Assembly (NCBI GenBank): GCA_024449915.1
Contig: JAMZAV010000161.1
Coordinates: forward strand, 186,001 to 250,000
Reading direction: 5' to 3'
DNA from: Sweltsa coloradensis
Lineage: Eukaryota; Arthropoda; Insecta; Plecoptera; Chloroperlidae
DNA: 64,000 bases
Both the position numbers and the translations under genes were made by a program. Of the stretch, positions 25,312 through 39,070 are shown piece after piece (within the stretch, counting starts at the first letter, position 1; every line of letters begins with the position of its first letter). The notes under the pieces are model-generated. The model did not search any database. It saw only the letters and a program-made list of their open reading frames with translations, and was not told the DNA's origin.

Positions 25312-26098
25312 TTATTGGATGAGCGTAGCGAGCGTAGCGAGCGAAGCGAAGATTCCATTTCACTACACTGGAGAAAAAAATCCGGAATGTTTTTTTTTTT
25401 CTTTTTTTTTTTTTGTATTTTTGTGTGTTTGTTAACACGATTCCGGCTAAACCGATACTCCGATTGCGATGAAATTTTATGGAGGCCTTCGAAATCTCTG
25501 AACTTAGAACTGCCACGTTTTTGAGCGCAATCGGGAAAATTTTTCTTATAAAAAACGCAATTTTACGATTTTTTCGATTTTAAAAAAAATTTCTTCGACT
25601 TATAACACTTACATGCTTTATCCTATTGTAATGATTTTTTTATTAGAACCTTAATTTTATAAATTAAGATATTCGTGTGAAATTTGAGCTTAATCGAAAC
25701 ATTATTTCTCATGAAAATCGAAATTTTACGGGTTTTTTCTTTTTTAAACAATTCTTTGACATATAACACCTACATGCTTTATCCTATTGTAATGATTTTT
25801 TTATAGAACCTTAATTTAATGAATTAATATACTCGTGTAAAATTTGAGCGCAATTGAATAATTATTTCTTATGAAAATTGCAATTTTACGATTTTTTTCT
25901 TTTTTAAAATTACGTAAAAATTATGATTTATTAAAAAAATTAAGTTAATTTTTAATTTAATTTAATTTAATTTAAAAAAAATCTTCGAATAAGTAATGAT
26001 TTTTTCACAGAACAACAGAAAATCCGCGTAACTCAATGCAGCTCAATGCACCAATTACGCTCATCCAACAACGCGGCGGGACTTAAGCGTTTTCCTAG
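25312..26098 (-). repeat. CTAG-T repeat family, minus-strand copy
   Basis: In + orientation it starts TTGGATGAGCGTAGCGAGCG and ends CAACGCGGCGGGACTTAAGC then GTTTTCCTAG followed by T. The middle contains poly-T-rich and TTTACGATTTTTTCG blocks repeated several times. It encodes no protein. Confidence 0.7.
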
Positions 26099-28683
26099 TT
26101 AATTATTATTATCATTGATTTCGACCCACATTTAAGTGTAATCATGTGTTTGGGGAGGGGGAAGGGGTGGTGGAGTAATTGCTTTGAAGTTTTATAGTCA
26201 ACAAGAAACGGCATCAAAGCTAACAAATATTTTGCTAAAACACTTGAAATCTGTGAAGAAATCTTGTGCCGCGAAGAGCCTCTCAATAATATGAGCTTTA
26301 TTTTTAAAGGTCATGAATGTCCCCTAGCCTATCAAAGCTGTATTTGCTTTGTGTTTTTGTTAGTTCTTCTTTCTGTTCAACGATGGGATTCTTAAGTACA
26401 AAATAGAGACTTCAAATAGAATCTTGTTTTACTTATCAGTTCTTTATAATCTCGCGTAATATGTGTTGAAGTTACTATCAGCGAACTCGGTACGTGACAG
26501 TGACGGAGAAAACCCGTCTTTCGAACAGAACAAGAAGAAGAAGTTTGTACGGTCACAAAAAATAATGAAGTTACCATTGGAAATTTTACACTGCCTGTTC
26601 CTTGTTTCTTATATTTGCATTTATTTGAATAAATTTTGCTCTAGGAAAAAGATTTCCCCCAAACAATTGATGAAATGACCCTACAGGCGCACCTGGCTGA
26701 CGAGGCTTGTTTGAAACCGAAAATACATTTTATGACAACGGATAGACTGCAAACATTCCTACGAATTCCATTTTTTGTTCAGTAAAACAAAAGACAAAAG
26801 AGCTCATCCTAATCCAATGACGTATTTCTTTTTAAAAGGTCTCTAATCTAGCTGTGCATTGTTTCTGCTAGTTACAATAGAGGTATGCGAAGCATTGTTG
26901 GCGTCGCTATTGTTTGCGGGGGCTTTGAGTTGTAAACAATATCCCGATGAAATGATATGAAGTGGTATGAATGCCCGACTTACGTGATTATTTGATTTGT
27001 GAAGAGAAGAGGGGAGGGAGGGGAGAGGGGATTAGTGAGAAGGATAAAGAGTTGATTGTATAATGATGTTCATTTCTTGACGTATAAGATTAGGGATGAC
27101 GAGACTTCTTCTGCATCACCGACTGTAGAATAAAGAAGCATTAATTTAATTTTGCTTTTGTTGTATCAGATCGTAAATGTGTAGATATTCGATTGATTTT
27201 TATTTCACATATAAATGCACTAAGGATATTCGAGACGATGAATAGAAGGGAGGAGAAGAAATCCGGTACTGGCACGTAGCCTACTCCTTTCCGACAAATA
27301 CCAAGGGACGTTGGGCTTTACGTCCCAAAAGAAAGGACGGTGTAACCTTGACAGTCATATAGGTTCCTCCACCAAACCGGACTGCCGAGCAGACGTCGAG
27401 GAGTACAAAGCCGTTACACTAGCTCACGAACCCTCCATATGCTCTAGCCAGCGTTATACGTGTGTTTTAGGTCAGAGCTAGTGTTCACCCACTCTACCCC
27501 TGACCACGAGGAAAATAAATCCGAAAATGTAAAACAAAATTTTATAATGAACCAGTTGACTCTGCGTTAAATTAGTGAGTGAGGGATTACTACAAGAATC
27601 ATCCAATTTCTTATGTGACCCCTTATTTTGTTTTATACGTATTGTATATTCTTATGAACTACATTAACACACAACAAAAAATATTGTAAAATAAATTGGT
27701 ATTGGTAAAATATATTTTTTGTGTCGTAGACTATTTAATTACTTACGTCAATACAACGAACCTAAAAATGTCTGTGCATTTAAAAATTGATAAAAAAAAC
27801 ACTCGAATCGAGCACTATTTGAAATTATCACGGTAAAACATTGGTTAAAGCTAGTCTTCGTGTGCGTGTACCACATGTGCTTGCGTAATGTTACGTTTCT
27901 TCACCATTCGGAATGAACTACGTCGAAATGTTTTTGTTTTCCCCGGGAAAGCGAATGGGGGGGGGGGCTATTATGACTCCAATAAAGAAATGTTACAAAA
28001 GGCAATTTTGCAACATTGATCTTTGAGTTGTATTTCCTGGTTTAGGCGTGTGAAATGTGTCCATACGGGGGGGGGGGGAGGGGGGAGGGGGAATTAAGCG
28101 TCCTCCTAATCGAATATAACCTCCCCCGCGAGCGTAAAGGGCAACGAATCCTCGGATCCTGCGGTGAAAGTGAATCAGCCACCGAAAACTTATCGCATTA
28201 TCGTAACGGAGCTTCTTCAGGAGATCAATTGGTGAAAGGAACGAACAAAAGATGTTCACTAATCGAATTGGAGATGGATTTATCGTTGGAAAGTCATTAC
28301 TGTGTTGTCTGGTAAACGTCAGGAGTCGACCTCTTCAATGGATACGGCTGCTCAACTAGGAAAGCCAGGAAATATTTCTGCACTTTTTAGAATCGGGAAG
28401 AATTGGGCGGGAATTTAAAAGACACTGATAAAAGTTATCCAATTTATTATTTTTGTATGTCTTAAAACATTTTCAACGAGGTAAATATTTTAAGATTTTG
28501 TTTACCCTTAACACATGATAATATAATAACGACCGCTCAGTATTTGACTATTAAATATGCATATAACGACACACTATCAACGTGTATTTTTTCAACGTAT
28601 TCATTAATATCACATCTATATTATCTAGTTATAAAAACTGATTTACTTTAAGGATAGTTTAGTATTCTTTTATAGTGAGTATG
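26099..28683. other. No supported gene; two long G runs near 28 kb
   Basis: G runs occur at 27957-27967 and 28067-28092, the latter of the form G13-A-G6-A-G5. At 27270-27510 there is a G+C-richer stretch (GGGCTTTACGTCCC) that may be an old retroelement. No exon was supported. Confidence 0.35.
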
Positions 28684-29302
28684 ACACCAACAGAAATAAC
28701 TAGGAAAACGCTTAAGTCCCGCCGCGTTGTTGGATGAGCGTAATTGGTGAATTGAGCTGCCATGTGTTTTGCGGATTTTCTGTTGTTCTGTAAAAAAATC
28801 AGAACTTTGTTAATTTTTAAAAAAAAATTAAATCAAATTAAATAAAAAATTAACTTTTTTTTTTAATTAATCGTAATTTTAAAAAAGGAAAAAATCGTAA
28901 TATTGAAATTTTCATAAAAATAATTATTCGATTGCCCAAATTTTACACGAATATATTAATTCATTAAAATTAAGGTTCTGTGAAAAAATAATTACAATCG
29001 GATAAAGCATGTAGGAGTTATAAGTCGAAGAAATTTTTTAAAAATCGAAAAAAATCGTAAAATTGCGATTTTCATGAGAAATAATTTTTCGATTGCGCTC
29101 AAAAACGTGGCAGTTCTTAGTTCAGAGATTTCGAAGGCCTCCATAAAATTTCATCGCAATCGGAGTATCGGTTTAGCCGGAATCGTGTTAACAGACAGAC
29201 AAAAATACAGAAAGAAAAAAAAAAAAAAAAAAAAACATTCCGGATTTTTTTCTCCAGTGTAGTGAAATGGAATCTTCGCTTCGCTCGCTACGCTCATCCA
29301 AT
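28684..29302 (+). repeat. CTAG-T repeat family, plus-strand copy
   Basis: Begins ACTAGGAAAACGCTTAAGTC at about 28699 and ends TTCGCTTCGCTCGCTACGCT then CATCCAA. It is collinear with the reverse complements of 25312-26098 and 48500-49107, including AATCGGAGTATCGGTTTAGC before a CAGA and poly-A run. Confidence 0.7.
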
Positions 29303-31330
29303 TACTCTCAATATTATTTCGTTTCAATAAAAAGCTAAAACCAACAATATTGCCTTTACAGTTTATTTTATCAGCCTTTGTTAAGTTTACGATGTATCAC
29401 TCAGTAATTTTTTCTCATTAATGCTAAATTTAATAATTTGTGTTAATAACGCTAGATTTTGGTTATTTGTAAAAAAAATGGGTCAATTATTGTTTACAAT
29501 GTATACATATAAATAACTTGATCTACAAAGAAATTATTTACAAAATTAACTTATGGATGTTTTTGCCTGAGTTTTGAAAGTTTTTAACTCTCATACCAAC
29601 AATTGTCAATTAATAGTATTTAAAAATAATGCTAATGCTTAAATATAATGCTATTTTTCAGGAGCCGGAAAATCAATCCCAGCATTCACCATTCGAAACC
29701 TTCTGTAAGGATTGCCGGCGACGCGTATCGACCGTCAACTTCAACCTCGTGTAAGGCATGATACACTTCTAACAGTTCAACAGGTTAGTTTGCAGAATTT
29801 GTAATATGTAATATGAGTTAATTAATCAATGAAAATATGAGTGATGGCCTTTTTATTTTTGTTCAACGTCGCTATATAATTATTTATTTCGATAGTCCAT
29901 ACCTTGGGCGAGAATGAAGCTAAAGGTACACACGTGGATCTGATTGCACACTTTCTCCTAATGATTTCTGAAAAGAGTTACCGTCTTATAATGGATAGCT
30001 ACTCAGTTTCAAACACAGAAGTGAACACAGTTCAGTGTAATAAATAACATTCTGATGTTATGGTATTATGTAAATGAAGTTGCTCCCTTTCTGTGTGTCA
30101 TTGCTTTAAAGGAGTTTCCGTTATGTTGGCGGTCTTGGAATGTGGTAATGACAGGTTAGAACGGGTACAAAATGTGCTTCATTCAAATTAAATTATTCAA
30201 AGGTGTGAAAGATTGATATTTTGGATTACATCAACAAAACAACACTTCATTTATAAATGTTCATCCATCTGTTCAGACATTACCTTTTTCAATATATTTT
30301 TGAAGCGATTTCTTTCAGAATCAGTCCAATCTGGTCAGTCCAAACTAAGTTATATTTTCTCGGCCTTCTCAGACGTACATAAACTTGATCAAACATGATG
30401 TTACTAATCTCACTACAGCACATTTAATAAAATGCATTTTGCAAGACCGACTCTCAAAATATATAAATTTATCATAACACCCACAAGTGAAAATATGGAG
30501 GGAAATGATGTTACTAAAACTCTCGACAAACATAGAAATGTAATTGTAGAGCCCTACGGTCATACATTTAACATTGTTTTACTTCTATTCCTTATTGTTT
30601 ACTAAAGCCATTTCGCTTCAAGCTGTTCTGTTAAAGGCAACAGCTAAAAAAGCAAAAAAACGAACAAAAATGATTAGAGAAAAAAAGCCGCAGGAGTAAT
30701 GTTTTTTCAAGATTTCAAAACAATTGTGTGTAATGGAAAAATCTGGATGTTTCATTGTTTGTAAATGTATTATGTATGCCCGGCCGAATTGAATTTTAAA
30801 ATTTCTGTTTTGTATATAAACATGTCAGGAACACTTTGAAATTAATTTTAAAACCGAACTGATTGAAGATAATAAATCAATATATAAAATATAAATCATT
30901 TCCAAATGTATTCAATAAGTAATATTTTTTATTAACTCTGTCCCTGAAGTGATCTTTACATTGTAAATAGCGATATATTAAAGGGAGGTGTGATTATAAT
31001 AAATGGGATAACAAAACAAAAGCTCGACGCAAGTTTAATTAAAGCGAAGGTATACGTGAAAGCACTCCAGACTCTAGAATGCAAAGCAACGAGGATAGCC
31101 AACCAGATGGGCATGACATCCATTCAATCTGTTTTTAAATAGCCCCATTGTTTTAAAATGTGCGGGGAAATGCCGGACACAAAAAGACCCATCGGGGTTA
31201 TGGCCCTCGAAAAGTGGTAGCTCAACTTTTTACAAAAGCCCATTGAGGAGATTAAATACCACTCAATATTTTTTTCTATGGGGATGGAAAGAGATTCTGA
31301 TCCTTACTATTGTGGTTCACGTTGCAATCC
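29303..31330. other. No supported gene; SINE scraps
   Basis: A short fragment at about 29672-29725 (AATCCCAGCATTCACC, then GGATTGCCGG) matches the SINE family. A second-family SINE tail lies at 30780-30820. The remainder is AT-rich and unremarkable. Confidence 0.35.
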
Positions 31331-31572
31331 ACTCCCTCTGCACTCTCTGCACTCTCTATTCTCTCTACACTCTCTACACCCTCTACACTCTCTACACCCT
31401 CTACACTCTCTACACTCTCTACACTCTCTACACTCTCTACACTCTCTACACTCTCTACACTCTCTACACTCTCTACACTCTCTACACTCTCTACACTCTC
31501 TACACCCTCTACACTCTCTACACCTCTACACTCTCTACACTCTACACTCTACACTCTAAACTCTCTACACTG
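31331..31572. repeat. 9 bp minisatellite (CTCTACACT)n
   Basis: About 25 units of CTCTACACT with a few variants (CTCTACACC, CTCTGCACT). Because the unit length is a multiple of three, all three + frames stay open and give periodic LYT, SLH or STL peptides, which are not real proteins. Confidence 0.9.
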
Positions 31573-34570
31573 TACCAGACAGAACAAAATCGCCTGCTGC
31601 GCACACATCATTGTCATAAGTAACTGGCTATCAGTTTCTCGATCAAATATTGCTTGCAAATAAAACGTTTCGTTTTACTTTATTAGTGTGCCCATTTTAT
31701 CTTCCATTTTATCTCTTAAAACTGAAACTGCATTCTGAATTATTTATTTATTTATTTTCTGGTAATTTTTGTTATACCCATCTTTTTGCCAGAAAATGCT
31801 TTAAAATAGTAATATAATTTATACTTGTAGTATAATCAACATGCAAAACTTATTGAACATGCAAATTTAAAATTTCCATAGTATTTTCGGATAATTGCAT
31901 TATATTTTACTTCTTGTGGTCAGCATTTCAAGAAATAATTTGATTGAATATAATCGATTCTCCAGAAGAATCGCTAATCGAAATAATACAAGAACAGTGC
32001 AAAAGTAACAAAATAACATGCACATTAGTTGTATTACATTCTATGCTGCTATGGTGTTTATAGATAGGCCTATAATTTTGGAATGGGGGTCAAAATAATG
32101 TTAAGTTCTTTTATGTAGTAGGTGGGCCTGGCCTACCAACTTTTGAAACTTCACGAACTACGCACTTACGTTTTATAATTTTTCTTGCGTGGTTTACGAA
32201 GAAGACTGCTTTATCATCGCGTAATTGTAGTATGTTGAAATACAACCATCGGGTAACTCGTTGAGAACAATAAACATCAAATCCAGTTCTAAAATAGTTT
32301 ACACAAAATTTTATACGAAACATAAATTCAATTGCGCGTGACAGATTTAACACGTAGAATGGTTGTAACCTAGTAAATTCAGAATATGGAACTTTGATGT
32401 AAATGTGAATTGAACTTTAGATCATTTTTATATTATCACACTCATACAAATCACATACTTTATTACTTTGAAACCAACGAAAATGTCGTAATAATTCAAA
32501 CTTTGGAAAAGCGCATTTCTCTTTGCCCATTCACTCATTTCATAATTCTCTGTTTGTTTAACCAATATAATATAAAACTCAAATTTGCACCCGAAACAAC
32601 ATTCACGTTGCATGAATATTATTCAACGTGTCATAGTACAACCTTTGTTGTAAATTACGAGTGTGTCACTTTTGCAACAGCTGCAGTTTCTGACCCGGTG
32701 ATAAATACTATTTAATAGATGTATGCAATGAAAACTTTGCTGTCTCCTACGATCTAATTCCGATTTTGAAATTAAGTACATTCACGCGATAAAGTTCTTC
32801 TACAATCAAAACAAAACGTACGTACAACTGGCGTAGTGTTGGTCGACACAAGTATTATAAATTATCATCACGTATTGTGTTTGACATTTAAATGGTTCAG
32901 CACATTACAGGTTCGTGTTTCTTCTGTGAAAATAAAGCGCCACGCGTGGTGAATTTCTTCTCGTCTATGCCTTTTGCATAACTATGAGCTGCTAAACACT
33001 CTCTGTGCAAGTGTGTTATGCCATCGACCTACATGACTGTATGTAATAATATTTAGTTGAAGCTAGCTTTAAAAAGAAGCATGGTACAGCTTCTTGAACT
33101 TTGAAAGTAGCTTAGCTACCCATAAACTACTTTCATCGTGGAGTCTAAGTAGCGATTTTATCAGCTATACTTTCATTTGTTTCACCGTGCTTATACAGCT
33201 TAAATAAGATCGCACCTACATACAATCAAACTTGTCCTTCAGAGATTAATTTATTGATAATAAATGTATGTTGAAGTCTAGCTAAAAAATGTGTATATAT
33301 ATTTTGGTGGATTAATGCAATTAATAATTATAATGATTAAATGTATATACTAGCTTTACGGAAAATATCACGTACAGTATTTATAGAAAATAACTTTTAT
33401 TCCCATCAGAAATCTAGGTTTCCAGTTTCAAGGGATGGGTAGGCCTATTAAACAAAATTCAATAATATTTACGATTAATCCATGGATCACGAAAGCTTAA
33501 GACTAAACACGTGCCAGGAAAAGGTAGCGATTGTTGCCTGAATGGATATAGGACTAGCGTTCCTCCAGTTATTACTGGCAGCACGCATGTCACTCTGTAT
33601 GCATATCATTACGTCAGAAGGCGAAGATTAAATTCGATTAATTGATAATCCATATTCAACGGTAGCAATATCCAGCCGCCGTGGTGCATGGCAGTCATGG
33701 TCTAATAACATTATTAGATCATGCATGATATTGAGGCGAAGAGCAAATCAGCAGAACCAAGGGCAGCATTTCCATTCCGAATATATCATTGATTTTTGTA
33801 ATTAATTAACCTGCAGCCTCATCTATCACTTATTTACAGTTTGTAATACACTAATTACATTAATATTGACATTATAAAAAATAATCATTAGTCATTTTAC
33901 ATTAGTTAATTTTGATTTTAATTACGTTGACCTATTTTCTTCGAAACCCCATTTTGGATTTTAAAATGTATAGCTGCACTGGTTGTTTGAATTTTGAAAC
34001 GAATATCCAGGACAGGAAGTCATGAGTGTTTATGATTACAGTTCGAACGAACAGAACTGTTGCACCGTGTACACTTTACGTTTCCTCGATTGCTCCCGGA
34101 TTTAGAGCATTAAAAAAGATGCATTTTATTTTTTAAATTCTACCAATTTATTGTATGTAGGTTAACTATTTACATAAAATTTGATACACCATCGAAATAT
34201 AGGACAGAGTTAGGGGGCGAGGGGGGATTTAAAGAGAGCGGCAATTATCAGGAAAAAACTTCTAACTAGTTGGGAATGGTGAACCATTTAACTGGTACAA
34301 ATTCGTTTTAATTGTTGGAAAATGTTTTAAGATTTTCATTTACCAGCAAGCTCTAATTTATCTCCATAGTAAAACCCCTTAGGAACAAACCATTAGACAT
34401 GATTTTAAATTTTCTCAGTATAGTTTGTTTGAAATATATACCCTAATTGATTACTTTATTTCTGCTATGGAGCAAACACCAGCACCACAATGTGTGAGTC
34501 TGCATCCAGTTTGGTCTGCAATAAGAAATATAATTCAAGCCACCGTACAACGAACGTATTTACGCCATAG
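31573..34570. other. No supported gene
   Basis: AT-rich intergenic or intronic DNA. The segment 33490-33790 is more mixed in composition and has several ATTA/TAAT homeodomain-type cores, but nothing coding. Confidence 0.3.
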
Positions 34571-35400
34571 ACACTATTAGTGTGACGTCATTCCATCATG
34601 GCCGCCCATAGCAACGCATAACATCGGCCAGTCTTGGCTCCAAACACAGTTTCGTTCCCATAAGAAACATAAGAGGTAGTTTCGACGAAGTCTCTCAAAG
34701 GTACTTTTACACTTTAACATGGCATATTTTTTCCCGATAAGTTCGAAACGATTACAACGAGAAAATAATATCATTTGAATTCCATGAATGTTTGAATGCT
34801 TTATTTCCATAAAAGTGTAGGCCTAGTTTGTAGGTTATGTTTGCCTATTTCAGAAAATGTTTAAAGCGTAGATTAACTTTTCTTTTAGACTTATAGTAAT
34901 TTGATAATCAAATCATTGGTCTACTAATACAATATTATACATAGTCCTATAGTTGTTTAGTTATTATGTTCAAGTTACGAGTCTTTGAAGTATTGCTGAA
35001 TTTCATACTGCAGGCGTCAAAGTTTGTTTGGAGTCGATTTTTTTCGTTGCTAAGGGCAACCAGTTCGTGACGTCACCACCAATAATGTCTGCACGCAGTC
35101 ACTCAGGCCGCAGATAAACCCCCAACAACGACAATGGACAACGCTAGGAATTGTTTTTCCCGCGCTGCCGGTTCGTACGTGACCCTGAGCTCGGGAGGGA
35201 TTCACAGCCTAGTCACGCGCGCCTAGCAACACATTGGCAGTAATTTGTACGCCCGAGTGCGGGGCCACTCTGCGCTCGGATGGCCGGACATATGACTGGA
35301 ATGGCCGCGATTAACACATAGACGCAGGGAAACTCGCCACCAATTGCAGCATAGATGTGGAATTATAGGAATTGAAACGCTGGTGGGGGATATCTTGAGA
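34571..35400. promoter_or_regulatory. G+C-richer regulatory cluster with RFX-, CRE- and CCAAT-like sites
   Basis: Three X-box-like motifs occur: GCCCATAGCAAC (34603-34614), the near palindrome GTTGCTAAGGGCAAC (35046-35060) and CCTAGCAACA (35222-35231). CRE sites are at 34583-34590 (TGACGTCA) and 35067-35076 (GTGACGTCAC). CCAAT follows at 35079-35083, and ATTGG at 35233-35237. CpG density is higher than in the flanks. RFX, CREB and NF-Y often co-operate at promoters, so this may be a promoter or enhancer; no attached exon was found. Confidence 0.35.
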
Positions 35401-37060
35401 GAAGTTGGTCGTTCTAGACTCAAGTATGGGGTACTTGGAATTTTAGGTTAAGATTTCTCAAGAGTTAGATTGAGACTTGCTGTTCCTGCCCTTAGACCAA
35501 TCTCTTTTGCAATATTATGAAATGTTTTTTTACGCATCAGTTCTGTTGATCGACGAGTATAGCGATTTCACATATGCGATGTCACTAATAGGAACAAATT
35601 AAAAACTTCAGGAGGATAGGTTATCACGCATGACTATGCAAACCTTTTCCACGGTCTAAGTAATTAATTTATTGTATATTGCTAGAAAAAAATACACTTA
35701 TAAAGAAATAGATGCAAAAAGGCTCTGAGAAGACAAAGAAAGATGGTAGCTCTGGCTTGAAAAAGTATAAGAATGCAAAATGGGCCTATCAAATGTGTTC
35801 AGTTCCGTGGCGCACAATGACCTAACGGTTGGAGTGCCCTAAAACCAAGTAAGCTAAAAGGTGTGTACTGTAGAAACGGACGCCTTAGGAACATGTCTCC
35901 CCAATGTTACGGCTTAAAGGTCGCGAGATCGATATGACTTCGCAGCCCCGCACCACATTTTGTCTCTGCAGATTTCTCGCAGCTCGCGCGTTTTTGCTAA
36001 ATCACCTGCTCCTCCGTTTTGGCCGGGGCTTTTTTGGTTTTTGTATATATAGCCAACACCTGTCCCGACCTTAGCTGGAAACAGAAGTATTAAAATATGC
36101 ATTGTAAAAGTAAAATAATGTAAGTTCTTGGGATAAACCACGTTAAGTTGATGAGCAAATTTCATCTTCGTAGCTCAGACAATCCACACCAACTTTGCCT
36201 CATTGATGTTGTTCCTTGTAGTCGTATTTTTAAGTTCGTATAATGAATTTGTTTGTAAGAAACCAAATTTTCCTGTTTTGTCATCCTCTCGTCGGATTTT
36301 TTTTCATTAATATCCTGAATTTTTGGGTTACGTACATTATTTTTGTATTTTTTGCTAATTTATTTTGTATCTTGTTTCTTGTTTATATTTTGTAGTTATT
36401 TATTGTATCTAAGTGGTCAACAAATTAGTTTCAAATTAGTTCAACACATAGAATGCAATTCCTAGCATCGGGATGAAAATTTTGTGGATAAAAATTGAAT
36501 AGATTAAACAGATAAAGTAAAACAATTGAGAAAGTAAAAATAATGCATTAATGCCCACTAATGAATTGTACGAAATGTTTACCCTTATCAGTAAATACCC
36601 CCTAGTCATAGTGAGAACAGAAATCCCAGGGGGAAATGTTTGCTTTTCTTTTTCCGAGAATTGGTTTTCATTACGTCTAGTTTTGGTAGGCTACCTTCAG
36701 GGCATATTTCAGCAAATATTGTAAGCGCTAGAAAGTTTATAATAGTTGTCCTATTTACTTTTCCAATCTGGCATTTCAAAAGCTTCCGAACTCACATTTT
36801 TTCAATTTTCACATTGTCTACTTTTTGTAGTATTTGAAAAATCTCGGATCGTTTGCACAACTTCCATCAATAATCACTTCAAATAGACTCTGAACTGACA
36901 GAAGTATATTTTTAAAACAAATTTAATGTCGGACTGATTGCTGAAATTCACAATTTTGGATATATCGGAACTAAATCAATAACAGATCATGTTAGTAAGG
37001 TTCTTATTAAATAATGTAGGGAAATTTGTAAGGATTTTTATGAACATTTTTTTTCGTGGG
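35401..37060. other. No supported gene
   Basis: AT-rich sequence with scattered short frames and no splice-bounded exon that could be defended. Confidence 0.3.
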
Positions 37061-37206
37061 AAGCCCATGCCCATGGTGCAATTCAAGTGTCTTCGGGTGT
37101 CTAACTAGGTTGCGGATAGTACAATTGTGAAGGGATGTCCAAGGACTGTTTAAGAGGACTTCATCCCTTGCATTCGCGTCTCGACGGGATTTGAACCCGG
37201 GACCTC
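37061..37206 (-). repeat. tRNA-derived SINE, truncated, minus strand
   Basis: On the minus strand GGGTTCAAATCCC, CGAATGCAAGGGATGAAGTC and CCTAGTTAGACACC match the SINE at 19338-19601. The A-box end is missing. Its middle part is also the left boundary of the segmental duplication. Confidence 0.65.
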
Positions 37207-38447
37207 AAAAATTGGTTTTCTGTTCTTATATTTTGTACCTAGAGATTGAACCATAACCAGTTATGCTGTGAAATGCGTGAAAAAATTTACTGGTATAGAG
37301 AAAGTTCCGTCAGAAAGCGTTAGCTTTCTCAAGTAAGACCCTCCTTTAACCCCCTCACCCCTCTCTTTGCCAGCAGCGGAACCCAATTTCATCCCCATTC
37401 CCGACCGGTGACGAGAAAATATCAAGAAACCCCTCCAGACGATATTTCTCCTTTCTCTCAGTGAGGTTGAAAATATTTCCGCGGTTTTCTTCATAAGATT
37501 TCCATAACCATAGCCAAACAAAATAAATTCACTCCTCGTCTCGTTTACTTTGCAACCGCCTTCTTCTTAAACATACATTTATCGTCAATACACTCTCCAA
37601 AGGGTCGAGGCTGGAGGTCAAGACTTCGACCCTTCACACTGGATAGTTTGAAAGCGATTTAAGAGATATTTCAAATTACATTACGCGCTTTTTGTGTGTG
37701 ACCTCCCTACATTTGTTCGCCAAAGGTTAAGTGCCATTATCGATAGTCGATAAGTCGATACGGACAATTGGGCAGAGGAAGTGGAATTGGATGGGTGAAA
37801 TCGATTGCTTTGGACCTGGCTGTTTCCATTGTTAAGATATGTGTCGGCCGTCTTGGCAAGACGGACAATGTCGGTTTAGTATGCATTCTGAAATAGCCAT
37901 GCGTATACTTGAGTGTCTCCAAACGTGAATATGGAGCTTTTAGAATGTAAAATGACTTTCAATTGTAAGGACCGTGGCAATGGCATTGAGCAGAATTTGT
38001 CACACATAGGCCTCTTCGTGAACTTTTCTTATAGTCGCGTTGATGGATGAACATGTGGCTATCCGACTATTTCCTTCCACTCCTACATTCAAAACAATCG
38101 TAACAGTGCAATTTTCATGAGAAAATGAGTTTCGTTGTACTTAAATTCTTAGAATCTCTAAGTTCAAAGGTTTAGAGTTCCTCTAAAAATTTAATTAGGA
38201 GTAGCCGTTTGTCCGGTACAAACCTAACAATCGAAAAAAAACAAAAAAAACAAACAATAATATAATCATCATAACTCAATTCCAACTATGTCGGGTTGAG
38301 TGGTGGTTTTCTATCATTATCTAAGGGTATAAAACTGTAGATACTAAGCTTGCCAGACTCTGTGTTTCTTCCTCATCATCTCACTAACTCCTTCCTCTCC
38401 ACCAATTTACTCCACTCTCTTCTGTCCTCCCACAGCTTGACTCTTAA

Positions 38448-39070
38448 GGGGAATCCCTAGACCCAAATATGATTTCTAAAGAATGCAGTAAAGACGTCTG
38501 AAAAGTAAGGAGAATGTAAGAGGGGTTAAATAAAAGAGCGGATTATTTTTTTGAAATTTTTTTGACGGGACATAATCTCAGAATCAACAATTATATTCAA
38601 ATTACTGGAATCAGTTGCTCAAGTTCAAAATTGAATTTTAGCAGCGGTTTTTTGTATATTATTTCTACACTCCTTTATCTAATACCTAAATATAAGTATT
38701 ATTGGTTTGATATGGTTTCAGGCGTTGCACGATTTTTTCCGATAAACGGTACAAAATTTGAAATTGTACCGGCAGGCGAAAAAAATTGTGCAACGCATCA
38801 AACCATATAAATCCAAAAATCCTTTTATTTAGGTTGTAGATAAAGGAGTGTAGAAATAATATACAAAAATCCGCTGCTAAAAATTCAATTTTGAACTTGA
38901 GCAACTGATTCCAGGAGTTGGAATACAATGGTTGATTCTGAGGTTATGTCCCGTCAAAAAAATTTCAAAAAAAATAATCCGCTCTTTTATTAAACCCCCC
39001 TTACATTCTACTTACTTTTCAGGACGTCTTTACTGCATTCTTAAGAAATCATATTTGGGTCTAGGGATTC
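38448..39070. mobile_element. Foldback element flanked by TTAA (piggyBac-like MITE candidate)
   Basis: Inverted arms of about 290 bases meet near 38755. The outer ends read GAATCCCTAGACCC (38451) and GGGTCTAGGGATTC (to 39070). TTAA stands at 38444-38447 and 39071-39074, as expected for piggyBac-type insertion, though three extra Gs lie between the left TTAA and the arm. The sister duplication copy lacks the insertion. Confidence 0.65.

Noticed and set aside
29662..29754. Apparent terminal exon: TTTTTCAG acceptor followed by a 30-codon frame ending FCKDCRRRVSTVN...stop
   Set aside because: AATCCCAGCATTCACC and GGATTGCCGG match blocks of the minus-strand SINE family, so it is a SINE scrap rather than an exon.
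31331..31572. CRISPR array
   Set aside because: Contiguous 9 bp units without spacers in a eukaryotic genome: a minisatellite, not CRISPR.
31243..31663. Three overlapping open frames with LYT, SLH and STL repeats
   Set aside because: By-products of a 9 bp minisatellite whose unit length keeps every frame open.
37261..37521. Minus-strand frame, repeated at 40430-40828
   Set aside because: The frame is conserved only because the DNA was recently duplicated. It runs through a SINE scrap at one end and has no domain.
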